From Nematostella vectensis (lineage: Eukaryota > Cnidaria > Anthozoa > Actiniaria > Edwardsiidae): DNA of 64,000 nucleotides. Location of the stretch: positions 6,536,747 to 6,600,746 of the forward strand of contig NC_064044.1 in the NCBI RefSeq assembly GCF_932526225.1, in the 5' to 3' direction. The notes beneath the pieces are model-generated. The model was not told the DNA's origin. It ran no database searches and was given only the letters and a program-made list of their open reading frames with translations. Positions 54,101 through 64,000 of the stretch are shown one piece after another (positions within the stretch are counted from its first letter, which is position 1; each line of letters opens with the position of its first letter). The position numbers and the translations under genes are program-made.

Positions 54101-56752
54101 AATGCGGCGTCGCGATACAACGGATTCGACAGTAAGGCTTCCCAAAAAAAGGCCCAATCAGAGGCCAAAAAAGCTGCGTTTCTACTTAGTTGCGAAATTC
54201 TCGCTCTCGTCATGTCTTGACTCGTCGCCGCCACCAACCCCTCCCTCCCCATTCAGTCTATTTGCCTGTCTCATGGAGTCTTTGCCCCACAGGACGATGA
54301 GCTCGTGGATAAGAGAGAAAACTGTTTCTGTATTCAGACCAGTTCCTCAGATGTTAATTATCTCAGCGTAGGTAAGACAGTCGTTTCGGGGACAATAGGG
54401 CCCTTAAGCAACGACGACGGCTAGGACAACGCTATCGAAAAAGATGTTTTCGCGCGTGGCGATCAATAATAATTTAATTGCAATGGAATAAGCAAAACAT
54501 AATAGTCAGGGACAAGTAAAAATAAACTAAGGAAATTATTTCTCAGCAGAACGTAGTTAGTGGAGTTTACAGTGCAAACGTCCGCGTTCTAAATTGACCG
54601 TGAAACTTGGAGTTTTCACGTTCGTGGTTTTACGGAAAACGGCTAAAATGTATCAGACAGAACGCATTCCCACGTGCTACTATTTAATTCTGAATCGAAT
54701 TCCATTGTTTTTGCCGTCGGTGTCCGCGTTGCCGTCATCGTTGCTTAAGATCCCTAATATGGACAGAGCCTTTTGCTGGATACTCTGTGCTAAACGGTGG
54801 TTGGTATAGAGATGGTCGTCATGTAACTATTAGTGAGATAAATGTTCTCAACTTCGCAGGACGGAAACGAGGAGGGGGTGGGTTAGGTGAATCGATATTT
54901 AACCCCCCTTTTGAGTAAAAAAAGTTACATTATTGTCTTTTTGTTTTGTTAGAATAACAAATTAAATCCGGACCCTGTAAATCCAACCCCCTTCTTAAAC
55001 TCGTTTTTAATTTATGATTCATGTTTTCTTTTAGAAGTTCTTTTTCTCTGTATCCACTTGTATACTTCAAGTTGCGCATTTTTCAGGGGCGTACGCAGGA
55101 TTTTAACAAGTTGCAGTCCAAGCGTTCAATAGCTGAATGAGGGCGTGGCACCTCATCCCGCATCCCCGTAAAGATTTCATAGCTCCCGCTTTTGGGTTTG
55201 AAATTGGCGTCAAACTTTTGAGAATATTACACGATCCTCTGTCATCCTCGATATAAAATAGGACTTCATTCGTCGCGTGGCACTGAACGACATAACAAGA
55301 TTTTGGAAATCATCTGTAGACTACCATGATTAAGAAAATTATAGTTTTTAACCTCATCATATAAATAAAACTACGTACATAAAAATGAATGAGTAAACAT
55401 TTGATTTTTCCCCTAGTTATGCAAATAAGATCGCCAATTTTTTTTGCAGTCCAGTGACTGCAGGCCTATAGGCTGCGTACGCCCCTGTTTTTAGATGTGA
55501 ATCGAGAAGCACAATCTATAGTTCCCATGCCATTATCCCACACGAGTCTTCGAGTCTCTTCATTGATTTATATTGTTGTCAAGATACTCAAGCCGACATG
55601 ATGGAAATCGCAAACGGTGTTCATAAGGCAACACACAACGCCGTGGCTCAAGTGGAGGTAAGACAGTGACGTATCATTACTCTTATTTGCTGTAACTAGT
55701 TACCTGGTACAGTGATGTATCCTTACCCTTATTTACTGTAACTTGTAACAGTGACTTTTCTTTACTCTTATTTGCTGTGACTTGTTACCTGGTACAGTGA
55801 TGTATCCTTACCCTTATTTACTGTAACTTGTAACAGTGACTTTTCTTTACTCTTATTTGCTGTGACTTGTTACCTGTAACAGTGTCGGACATTTCCTGGC
55901 AAGTGGCATGGCCGCAATGTGAAGCTGGTACTCGACTTAAAGAGGGGACTACGACTATACAGCGCAGAGGATAGGGTAGGAGAGGGGGGCTGATGCCTAA
56001 CCATAGAATGTGCTCTTAGGGAGGGGATACGTACGTATAAGATGCAGGAAATTGTCTACGATTTGGTGATTTTGCAATCACTAAAGACCACTTTTGGTGG
56101 TCGAAAAGGGAAAAACGAGCTCCCACTGCATCCACCGCTCGCTACATAAAGCTGTGTATGTCCTGACGCAGTGAAGAGATAACGTTACCTCTTTAGTGTT
56201 TGGAGAGGACAAACAGGGACAAACAGGCTGGTGTAGACAAACAGGGGAGCTGGGGACTCGGAGGGCAACGCGACTCTACACAATCTCTCCATCCTTTTGT
56301 TACGTATCTAATGCAGGATTTGTTTGTCTTCTTTTAGACGTTACTGTGGCAGTACCGGTTCTCGTTTCTTCGCGGATCCTCTGACGATGCCAAACGAAAG
56401 ATCACTTTGCTTTTCTCTCCCACACCAACAGGGCCTTTCGACAGACAGGTGAGGGCTCTACAATAACGAAGCTTTCTTTTCTTTCATTTTAAGTCCACAG
56501 TCTGCCTGGTATTAAGGGTTGAGTCAATAAGATCCATGGGCGAAGGAACTATTGTTTGCTTTGAGAGTTCGAATTCTCCAATATAAACAGCCTCCCCCCC
56601 CCATCTCTCTGTTCCCTTATTTATTTGGTTCGTTTATTCTACAGGAACTGGAATTCTCCAACATGCAACAGGTTCTGACGGTCATGCACGCTTTCTATGC
56701 AGCAAAGGTTGCACAAGTGGACCCTAAATTTGTCTACGAGAACACGCTATGA
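39101..56752 (+). CDS. Gamma-syntrophin-like scaffold protein, complete, 19 coding exons, 482 aa
   Basis: Syntrophins bind dystrophin-family proteins under the plasma membrane and hold channels and enzymes there through a PDZ domain. Coding exons: 39101-39106, 39221-39367, 41453-41509, 41728-41785, 42073-42116, 43212-43253, 44043-44103, 44497-44523, 45016-45077, 45245-45366, 46517-46646, 47158-47196, 47852-47968, 49487-49558, 54293-54371, 55584-55657, 55883-55975, 56338-56448, 56645-56752. All phases agree and the sum is divisible by three. GYLYMQ..VRVKLSREALTIQ is the split N-terminal PH part. The PDZ domain (about 53-135) has GGLGMS, SRIYKDQA, YEGDIILEVNG. The second PH domain (about 170-262) contains NAFEVSSMDG and LLSWYTAIKDRI. 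The syntrophin-unique region ends ELEFSNMQQVLTVMHAFYAA. The first exon (M-A) is the least certain. Exons 11, 13, 14 and 17 abut minisatellites made of their own splice junctions. Confidence 0.93.
45686..46516 (+). repeat. 92-bp array seeded by syntrophin exon 11 acceptor, about 9 copies
   Basis: Unit: TTGATAGGGTCACTGCGTTA, TAAGTAAGCTATCGATCG, TCCTTACTTATGTGCTTATA, TCATGCTATGCAAATGTCTG, AAGTAAACCTCGTG. Spacing is exactly 92 for eight intervals, and the last unit runs into the real junction TTGACAG|GGTCAATGCGTT at 46516/46517. About 25-30 bases of exon sequence and the AG are present in every copy. Confidence 0.92.
46873..47035. mobile_element. MITE family C, inverted and decayed copy
   Basis: CGGCGTAGCCAAGGTTTTTT at the left, then GGCAAAAGGCCCTT, GCATTTTCTC, ATAATGTCTCATTCATTTAC, TGTATTTATGGCTGCTAGAA and poly-G. 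This is the reverse of the 11574 copy. Located in the syntrophin intron before exon 12. Confidence 0.65.
47490..47851 (+). repeat. About 64-bp array leading into syntrophin exon 13, 5-6 diverged copies
   Basis: Units share GTACGAGGCTATCAGTAATG, TCCTACCTGTGTTTAG|ATTACC, GAAAGTAGCGTGG. The last copy supplies the genuine acceptor CTACATGTGTTTAG|ATTC at 47851/47852. Similar TGTGTYYAG|ATTA strings lie upstream at the unit spacing. Confidence 0.75.
48275..49535 (+). repeat. 58/61-bp array of 21 copies of the exon 14 acceptor plus exon start
   Basis: Each unit is TGTGTTTTGTGACAG| followed by GTTGTCACGCGTGACTGGAT and GCAAAGTGATGTTACGCATA, ACCTG. Units differ by a 3-base indel (61 or 58 bp). Only the last copy continues (ATGGAGATCGTGTTTCACG) to the donor at 49558. 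Variants such as TGTGACTGAATG recur 418 bp apart (48652 and 49070), equal to seven units (4 x 61 + 3 x 58), so blocks of seven were duplicated. Confidence 0.96.
49559..51159. other. Syntrophin intron 14, left part: no gene recognised
   Basis: Comparatively C-rich sequence. A 196-codon open stretch (49923-50513) lacks an early ATG, recognisable motifs or splice support. A purine run followed by TGTTAATGTAGCC near 50520 would suit an LTR start, but I cannot find a second LTR, so no element is claimed. Confidence 0.35.
51160..53710. repeat. 36-bp minisatellite, roughly 65-70 copies, with higher-order structure
   Basis: Unit CTGTACATAGACTCGCGTGA + CGAACTCTTGTCCCGC, with 36/37-bp length variants. 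A distinctive spacer (CCATACAATACATAAATTCT, TGTCTCCGCATTGTC) recurs at about 51738, 52571 and 53150, and near 53690 in part, marking block duplications of about 833 and 578 bp. It lies inside syntrophin intron 14. Long open frames on both strands result from the unit lacking stops. Confidence 0.95.
53893..54072. mobile_element. 180-bp inverted-repeat element
   Basis: TTTTCTGTTCCGTCAGT.AAAACCATTCTGAGCCAATCAGAGTCTC at the left is matched by the inverse of GAATCTGATTGGCTTA and ACTGGCGGAACAGAAAATCC at the right, with arms of about 50 bp at roughly 80% identity. A foldback or MITE-type element in syntrophin intron 14. Confidence 0.75.
55084..55487. mobile_element. 404-bp hAT-like MITE, both ends present
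   Basis: CAGGGGCGTACGCAGGATTT at the left and GGCTGCGTACGCCCCTG at the right. It shares its subterminal GCAGTCCAGTGACTGCAGG with the 29966-34388 ends. Five T on each flank could be part of a target duplication. It lies in the syntrophin intron before exon 16. Confidence 0.8.
55658..55882 (+). repeat. Entire syntrophin intron 16 made of acceptor-like repeats
   Basis: Half-units of about 43 bp alternate: ACAGTGATGTATCCTTACCC, TTATTTACTGTAACTTGTA and ACAGTGACTTTTCTTTACTC, TTATTTGCTGTGACTTGTTA, CCTGGT. The composite 86-bp unit repeats about 2.5 times from the donor (GTAAGACAGTG) to the genuine acceptor CCTGTAACAG|TG. Each half-unit repeats the ACAG|TG junction. Confidence 0.88.
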
Positions 56753-58080
56753 CACGCATAGAACACGCTGTGATCCGTATAGAACACGCCATGACCCGCA
56801 CAGAACACTCTATGACATGCATAGAACACTACATAGCCAATAAGTGTATTGGCCATAAATTATAATAATTTTCAAAAATAGTTTCAGGGTAGGAACCGGC
56901 CGAACATAAAGAATGAACAAGACTTTTATTGATATTAAGATTTTATGAATTTGCAGTAAAAATATTAAATGATTATAAAAATATTACAAATTTTAAGAAG
57001 CACACTCGGTGTTGAACGTTGTTTTTACCATTCATGAAATATTCGGTAGTGTCTCGTGGATTAGCTCTAGGGGCAAGTACGAAAACACGACATGGTTTTC
57101 TTTTAAAGATTGTGGAGCCAAGGATTCCCTTTGTGCAGATATATAATAAAAAAAACGATACTGTTTGACTACGTTGTTTTGAAATTGCAATTGCTGATCC
57201 AAGCAGGTTTGATTTTCTGTAAAGGCCACAACAATTCCAAGTAGTAGTTGAGGCCTGGGTACTTCCTTTATGCAGGCGGAGCGGAGCATGCTCGTCTTAT
57301 CCAACCCCAAGAAAGTAATGGTCTTTCACCCTATGCTTTTGCTACCTAAGCTGCTGTGCTATGATAAAGTGTGGGTCATTAATAGGTGCCCGGCTCTAAA
57401 TAGTGTCTCCCTTGCTATCCCAAAAGGCAAGTGTGCCCAGGGGGGGAGGACCCATTTATGGTGTGTGATCTGAAAGTAGAATCACCAATGCAATGGGGTG
57501 GCAGGGGCAGATACAGGGGGGTTGGATTGGGTGGATATCCACCCCCCTGTTTGAGTAAAAAAATTTGAAAGCTAGTCTGAAGAAAATAAATATCTGAGGG
57601 ATGGGAGGTACTGTCCATGTGCCTTTGCTTGCTTGATTTTGCTGACGTGACAAATCCAATACAGCTTGAAGTATTGTTAGATCTATGTGACCTACCAAGA
57701 CAACCACTGTATTAGTTATAGGCCGTCTATCAGGCCATCATTCAGCCCCCATTTGGAAATCCTGGATCTGGGCCAGGGTGGGGAAGATGGTGCACAAATA
57801 TCAACAGACTTAAACATCGATATTTCAAGGTATTGCATTTATCCAATAATACAAAGGCAAAATACAGTAATTACACTGGTTATTCAACCAGAGTCAGCCT
57901 CAGCTTCTAATAGCATAAGGTAACTGCAATATATCACTGCCAGAGCACTATTGTATTCTATTAAATTAATAATATAGAGCATGGGTAAATACAGTACCAC
58001 AATATCCCCTATATAATATAAAGCTTTTTTTTTTTACATAATGGTTCCTTCTTGTTGGTTTTGATGTACTGATATTCCAG
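56753..58080. other. Intergenic; unrecognised open stretch and one repeat
   Basis: Four degenerate 27-bp repeats of ATAGAACACGCTATGACMCG begin at the syntrophin stop codon (56741-56830). A 92-codon minus-strand open frame (57310-57032) contains LLGIVVAFTENQTCLDQQLQ and looks mildly protein-like, but has no splice or start support. A hAT-like repeat occupies 57502-57773. Confidence 0.4.
57502..57773. mobile_element. hAT-like MITE, imperfect ends
   Basis: CAGGGGCAGATACAGGGGGG at the left and AAATCCTGGATCTGGGCC at the right resemble the common CAGGGGCGGATCCAGGATTT hAT end. The interior contains GGATATCCACCCCCCTGTTT. Isolated ends of the same type occur near 45418 and 53850. Confidence 0.55.
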
Positions 58081-58208
58081 GTATAAAGGATGAACTGAGA
58101 AATATGTTCCAAGAAAACTGCACCAAAACAAACATGAAGGTTGGCATTTCTTGGACAAGTCCAAGACAGACCAAAGACTTTCTCTCACACTTTGGAATGT
58201 CTTGGAAG
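58081..58208 (+). CDS. Candidate internal exon of an unrecognised gene
   Basis: A strong acceptor (GATGTACTGATATTCCAG) and a donor (TGGAAG|GTAGTG) frame 128 bases with only one open frame: I-K-D-E-L-R-NMFQENCTKTNMKVGISW, then TSPRQTKDFLSHFGMSWK. Composition is protein-like. A possible next exon begins at 58320 after TTTTTAAACATTTCTTAG. I do not recognise the family and could not find the upstream exon. Confidence 0.35.
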
Positions 58209-58913
58209 GTAGTGCAAGAATTGCCAAAAATTAGTTCTAGGACATGTCTTTGTGCTGACGTAGGTTCAAGGTGTAGTTATAATGAGTTTTTTTTATGACT
58301 GTTTTTAAACATTTCTTAGAATGGAGATATTTCTTGAAACATGTCAAGAGCCAGATGGGCTTTATATATGTTCATGGTTGCATCTGTTTGGATACAAATA
58401 AAAAGACTATTTATTAATTGGAATCTAGGCTTAGATAACATAATATTATCAATCTCTGACTTATGTGGCATATTTAAGGGCAATGTGAGCAATCAAATGG
58501 TCAAGAATACACCTTGTCCTTTTATCAAAGGCATGTCTTAAAACATGTGAAAATGACTATGAAATGATTTCCAAGAGGTTAACATAATAACTCTAATGGA
58601 GATGAAGTTTACAGAACCATAAACATCTACAATTGTTTCAAATGTTAATAACATCTTAGGCATGCAAGCATATTAAATTCATAGATCCATCTCCATTATC
58701 TAGGCTAAACCACAGAAGGTTACCATAAAGTTATTTGCAGTCCAAAATTAAAGGAAGTATATATATTTCAAAACTGTGCAATTTTTTTGCTTTGTTGTTG
58801 TTTAATTCTGATTTATCAATTATTTTTTTGGGTCCCCTGTGTGTGACAGCTTGAATCATTCATCTGTTCGTCAGATTTTGTTTGACCATGAGTCTGTTGT
58901 TTAATATTTTTGT

Positions 58914-61900
58914 TTATTTGCCAGTAGTCATATCTATGTTTTCATTTTCATCTTGTGATTTACTTTCCAAACAGTTGATATCTTTGTTCCGTAAGTCAGT
59001 AGTAACACCTCCAAGTTCTATGTTAGTGTTTTCATTTCCATCTTGTGATTTACTTTTCTTACAGTTAGCATGTTTGTCCTGGAAGTCCCTAGTCACACCT
59101 TCAAGTTCTATATCTGATGCTGGCTTGGGAGAGTTTGGGTCAGTGGTACCAATTAAGCTGTCGCTGCCATCTGCACATGATTTTTTATTTACATCAGCAG
59201 TAGTTTCCGTGTTCAGGTCTTCTTTACCATTGCTCATGGGTTTACTTAAAGCAACTATAAAAATAGTAAATAAGAATTTCTTTAGTGAGGTCATGTAGTG
59301 TATATCTTCATTGACAAATGCTCCAATAAGCTCAAAGTGATCTAGGGACAACTACTTTACATAGAGTAAAATCAAATTTATATTTAAAATGCAGTAGATG
59401 TAGATTCAGAGAAAAAAATATATACATAAATCACATTTTAATGAATTAAAAGATATGATTATAGAAATAAAGGAATGAGCAATATAAAAAAGGCAAACTG
59501 CTTTAAATCTTGAGTTTACATAAATGTAACTGAAGGCTCTCGATCATTCACAAGTGATACAGCAATAACTTAATTGTTAAGTGGAAAATTTTCAGCAGAC
59601 GGTCTTTTAAATTATTGTACAATATTTTTAATGTGCTTATTGGAGCAGTGACAATGATGACAACACTGTTAGGAGTGAAAGAGCAAACAATCCAAAATAC
59701 CAAAACACCACAAATCATGGGTTACTAGAGCTTTTTGTAATTGACAAGAAATATAACAAGAAGGCTTTAGAGTGTGACATGCTACCTTGTCTAAAAATAT
59801 TTCTCAGAAAATTCCTCAGAAAATTAGCCAATAAATCACAGCAGGAAAGGATCTAGGATTTTCCCAAAGAGGGAGGTAATTCTTTTAATTAGTTTGTTGT
59901 CATACTGTAAAACCTCCTTGCTTCTACCAAATAATGGTTGCCATTTGTTCCCTTTAAGGATGCCAATTAACAAAGCTTGGTGATAGCAACTACATGCTGT
60001 AAGATGCAAAACCTTGGCGTTTTTTTAGATGTTCTGGAACATATGGCAGCCACATTTGAAAGTGTGACATCTTTAATGAGCTCAGTCTTTCTCAGAGCTA
60101 ACGGTAAACCCTTATAAAAAAATACATGCATTTATTTTCATAAAACAAAAGATGCTCTTTACAGGATTTAATAACATTGATAAATAATGGGGGAAATAGG
60201 AGAGTAACTGACCAAGCTCATTAAGATCCCGTAATGGTTATACCATGGTTACTACCAAGCTTAATAATATCCTCTACATCTTCTGATGCCTAGCCCATAT
60301 GATACAGCCTACTAGACTTAGTTTTTACAATAAGCTACTGCTAACAGTTTGGTACCTTCACACCAATAGTATTGTAAGATTTGTCGTCACGTCTGCAAGT
60401 GAATTTCCCCAAGTCAGTCATTTACATTTATAAACAAAAGCATTTACTTCCTGACTTCCCCTTTGCCAAAAACTGAACTAGTAGTATACATGAGCTGTGT
60501 TACTCTCTGACAGCTAAACTGATGATTTCAATACATGGAAATTTACAGGTTAAAGAAAGAAATGAGTGTGTTAACCAGAACCAGTTTGAAAATGTGTTCG
60601 CCACTAAAAATATCAAGGGTGAATTCAGAAAGTCATTTTTCGGATGAGAAAGCTGTTGGGCAGGGCTGTTCTCACTCTAGTAGGGATATGGAAACTTCAA
60701 ACAGATTTAAAAACTAAACCAGTATGAAAACAAATTTTGAGTATAACAAGGAAAGGATCTGACAGAATTACTTATTTTCAACCTATAGGCCAACATTTAA
60801 TCTTTGCACCCTGGAACCATGTTTGTTAAAAAATTTATTAATATAATTGACCAAAAAATGGAGGAACTGCTGTAGAGTTGCATTAAGTACTCCTTTTGTT
60901 CAGGAAAAACAATTTCAGCTACAATATCTGACAGAAGATACTCAGAGTGAATGTGCACTTTAGCATCAAAATAACATTTAACAAAGACATGTACACACTG
61001 CTTTGAGGAAGCTATAGCAGTATGGCAAAAGCATGAAAGCACAACATACAATACAAGTTAGCTTCTAAAACCTAGGGTTCAAAATCTCTGAAAGTCAAGC
61101 GAAATGAAGTTGAGATTATTTGGACCAGAACTGTTAATTTTCTATAATCACAATATTTCTGGCAATGGCCAAATTGTCCTGTCATTTTGAACCCTGTGGA
61201 CACCACGTGCAACAACATACTTACAACTTCTGCTTATTCCATAGCAGCTGTAAAACGTGGCAGTCTGAATTTAGCATAATAATTGGGCCCCATCACGTAA
61301 AAAGGGTCTGAACGTGGTCACAAAAGCAGGTGAATTAATAACATCATACACATTGAGCACAGTAACTTGCACATTGCTAGGGAATGTTTTGCATATTCAA
61401 CTGAAACTATGCTGATATTGTGTCCATTAAATTCCATTTTTGCATAATGTAGGCCCAGACATGTTATCAGTGACAAAATTACTATGCACATTGGGAGAGG
61501 GTGAGGGAATTCTGCAGACAGGAGCCAAATAATATCAAGGACAAAATACAAGACAAATATAATCTAATTGGGTTTAGTAAACTCTTTTACTAAAGATGCT
61601 ATTGGAAATCCAAATAATGGCTTGCTAAATAATTTTAGCATGTCAAACATATAGTCCTGTGGCTGAATTTTCCCCAGAAGAAAGAAAACTGATCCTAAGA
61701 AAAACTAATCTTAGAACTGCTCCCCACTTACTTATTTCATTTTCCACCCAAATATCCCACTATGTCATGTCTACGATAAATCAGTGAAAAATACGATGTA
61801 ATCAGATCAGTTTCCTACATCCAAATCTTTCTGTGACCTAATCTTTTTGAAGGTTATCACCTCTATTGTACTCATTTTGATATCCCTCCACAAAAGATGA

Positions 61901-63764
61901 TTTATGTAATCACTGATCTTTTCGTTGACATTATGCTAAAGTGGAGTATTTAATTTAATTCACTAGGTTTAATCAATTTCATCTATGTATTGCATCTTAG
62001 TATCGGACCAAACAATTGGCATTTGTTAGAAGTCCATCCCAAATAAAATGCATTCCAGTCTTGCAATAGTGCATATTTCTATCACACCAAGATATCATAG
62101 ATGTAATGAATTACTAGTATTTTTTTTTTTTCTGAAGCTCCAGTTCTAAGAGGGTGCTAGCTATCACTATCTGTTAGGGGAACGCTTACTGTACTTCACT
62201 GCACAACTTACCCTTTTCTGTCCTGTGTTCAAGCAAGGGATTGAGTGCATTGGCAGAAGCCTCTTCTCTGGATTCTTCTATGGTCTTTCCTGACCCATAG
62301 CATGTGATTGGAGGCACGCACGAGACATTGCACACAGAGAGGAACTCTGGAGTTCCTTTATTATCCTTCAAATAAAAAATGTCATGAAAATTGTATATTG
62401 GCGCAAAGCAATTGGATTAAAAGCCAATAGACATAAAGCCATCGGATGCGAACAATCTACACACAACCTATTTTTCATTTCCCTTGGAGATATTCTACTC
62501 TGCTACAGTAACTTACAATTTTGATTTTTTTCTACCATAAACTTAATTTTCACGTCGTCAAAATTTCTTATTTTGAGAGGAGTTATTTTGAGAGGTGATA
62601 TTTCGTGACACTTTATTTTCGTGATTTTCCTATTTTTGTAAAAACCATATCTTTTTATGTTCTTGGTTTAGCAATTTTTGGATAATAAAAATCAACCAAA
62701 ACAAGTGGAATTAAAATTTGCTGTAGTCATCAAAACTGAAACAATTTGTAACAAAAAGATGTGTGGGCTAAATTTAATTTTATAAAAATCTATAAATACA
62801 AGTCCAACTCAACCTCATACCATACTTTATGTACATTAGACTACTAAATAGACAAGGTGTTTCTATAAAAGAGCCAATATTTCCCCAAAGGCTTCTTGTG
62901 TAACCACTCAATTTTCATACATCCTAATTTTCACGACACTTAATTTTGTCACTTTATTCTCACGAATGTTTTAAAATCACGAAATTCAAGAAATTAAAGT
63001 GACCTGAAAATTTAGTGTAATAAGATAGTTGTTTATGATCTTTGAGTGATTTCCATGCTTCAATGTGACAAACATACTTTGTAAATGATGTAGATGTAAA
63101 TAAAAATAGCTATCAACCTGTTTCTATCAGCCCTTATAACTGGAACCCCTAATAACTGAAACTGATTTAGATTTTCCCTCTGAGGTCAAATTAGTAAAAT
63201 TCTACGGTATTGGTATATCTTCAGTACCAGATAACTCACAGGGGTTTCATTAAGTTTAAGAGTAAGCTTTTCAGATTGATAAGTAGGGGGTGGAAGTAAT
63301 TTCATTTCATCAGTTCAAATAAACTTAGCCACCGCTTTGTTGAGACCGGCGGGGCCTAATAAAACCCCTGACTTGCTCACCTTTGGGTAATCTGTGAACT
63401 TGACCACTAGGCCATGCTTCTCAGCCAAACTCATCAAGCTCTCAAAGCTATTCCCAATCACCTTATCAGGTCCAGGCGTGGTGACCCCTGGAATAGCACG
63501 GTCAGGGTTTGGAGGGTCTGTAGTGATCGGCGCACCTGGAGCCCTATTCAGCGCCCCTTCAGGAGGGGGGACAGGGGGTGGTAGTGCTGATATAGGCTCT
63601 TTTTCTTGGGCGATGGGTGCAATGACACCATTACCACAGCCCAGCTGTTTGGCTATCTCTGGTACCATAGGTAGAAGACCAGGTTTGAGCTGTCTTCCAA
63701 GGATTGTTGGTGGGCTGTTACATGCAGTGGCATCAACTTTGTCCGCAGCCTCAGCCTTGAGTAC
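58914..63764 (-). CDS. Staufen-like double-stranded-RNA-binding protein, 3' three exons (gene continues beyond the window)
   Basis: Staufen proteins bind double-stranded RNA and direct mRNA transport and decay. Visible exons (minus strand): 63764-63381, 62365-62212 and 59254-58914, with phases 0 then 1 matching. The exon junctions read DYPK/DNKGTPEF and HRTEK-G/V-ALSK. Together the first two encode a dsRBD-like fold: SFESLMSLAEKHGLVVKFTDYPK, then FLSVCNVSC, PPITCYGSGKT and EESREEASANALNPLL, aligning with the last dsRBD of Staufen ([30 protein letters not shown]). Before it is a Pro-rich linker with PPTILGRQLKPGLLPMVPEI. The tail is acidic, with two diverged repeats (SKSQDGNENTNIELGGVTTD type). 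The TAA stop overlaps an AATAAA (58918-58913). Upstream dsRBDs must lie right of the window. Another dsRBD protein cannot be excluded. Confidence 0.65.
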
Positions 63765-64000
63765 CTTAGGCTCAATAAAATAATAGAGTTTATTCAAACC
63801 TATTACGGTTATGACTGAATTAAAGGCTGATTACATAAATATTGAATGAGCAAAGAAAAGTGCCTTATCAAATAGGCTGGTACTTTACAGACACCAAATT
63901 AGAGAAGCATTCAGTATTAGTAAGTACAGGGTTGTTGGTACGATTGGATCTTAGGTTATAGGGACCAGAAGACTTAAAAACTCTGTTACTCATAAGAGGA
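63765..64000. other. Intron of the Staufen-like gene, window edge
   Basis: No further exon is visible on either strand. The minus-strand acceptor TTGAGCCTAAG ends at 63765. Confidence 0.5.

Overview
The window is eukaryotic genomic DNA from an invertebrate animal, most likely an anthozoan cnidarian (a sea anemone such as Nematostella fits best, but the species is my inference). Reasons: genes are split into short exons with GT-AG introns, the non-coding DNA is AT-rich and crowded with small inverted-repeat transposons and minisatellites, CR1/L2-type retrotransposon debris is present, and the conserved proteins are animal ones (Shaker-type Kv channel, Rag GTPase, syntrophin, Staufen-like protein, tyrosinase).

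Layout: 56-1426 (+) is an intact, single-exon Shaker-type potassium channel. 1.4-7.2 kb is repeat-rich: three small inverted-repeat elements, a 44-bp minisatellite, and two minus-strand non-LTR retrotransposon fragments joined head to tail. 8.1-17.3 kb (-) is a complete RagC/RagD GTPase gene, resolved here into 17 coding exons and 384 codons. 17.9-30 kb holds a cluster of secreted Cys-rich protein genes or gene fragments and a tyrosinase gene with a frameshifted tandem copy. It also has coding-looking minus-strand exons (one with a transmembrane segment) on the opposite strand. 30-39 kb is mostly transposon-derived or featureless AT-rich sequence, inside and beyond a 4.4-kb hAT-like element. 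39.1-56.75 kb (+) is a complete gamma-syntrophin-like gene, 19 coding exons and 482 codons. 58.9-63.8 kb (-) is the 3' end of a Staufen-like double-stranded-RNA-binding gene that continues beyond the right edge.

The most striking observation is structural. In both long genes, and in the minus-strand membrane exon, several minisatellites are built from an exon-intron junction and end at the genuine one. The clearest is at syntrophin exon 14: 21 tandem copies of a 58/61-bp unit, each carrying the 3' splice site plus the first 45 or so bases of the exon. Only the last copy continues into a full exon. Similar junction-seeded arrays lie at syntrophin exons 11, 13 and 17 and at Rag exons 14 (acceptor) and 3 (donor). 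This looks like a recurrent way in which this genome makes decoy splice sites.

The genes do not form a functional operon-like unit. Rag GTPase acts in amino-acid sensing at the lysosome, syntrophin in the dystrophin complex, Staufen in RNA localisation and decay, Kv in excitability, and tyrosinase in copper-dependent phenol oxidation. All gene models were made by eye from splice consensus, reading phase and remembered family similarity. No alignment or transcript data were available.
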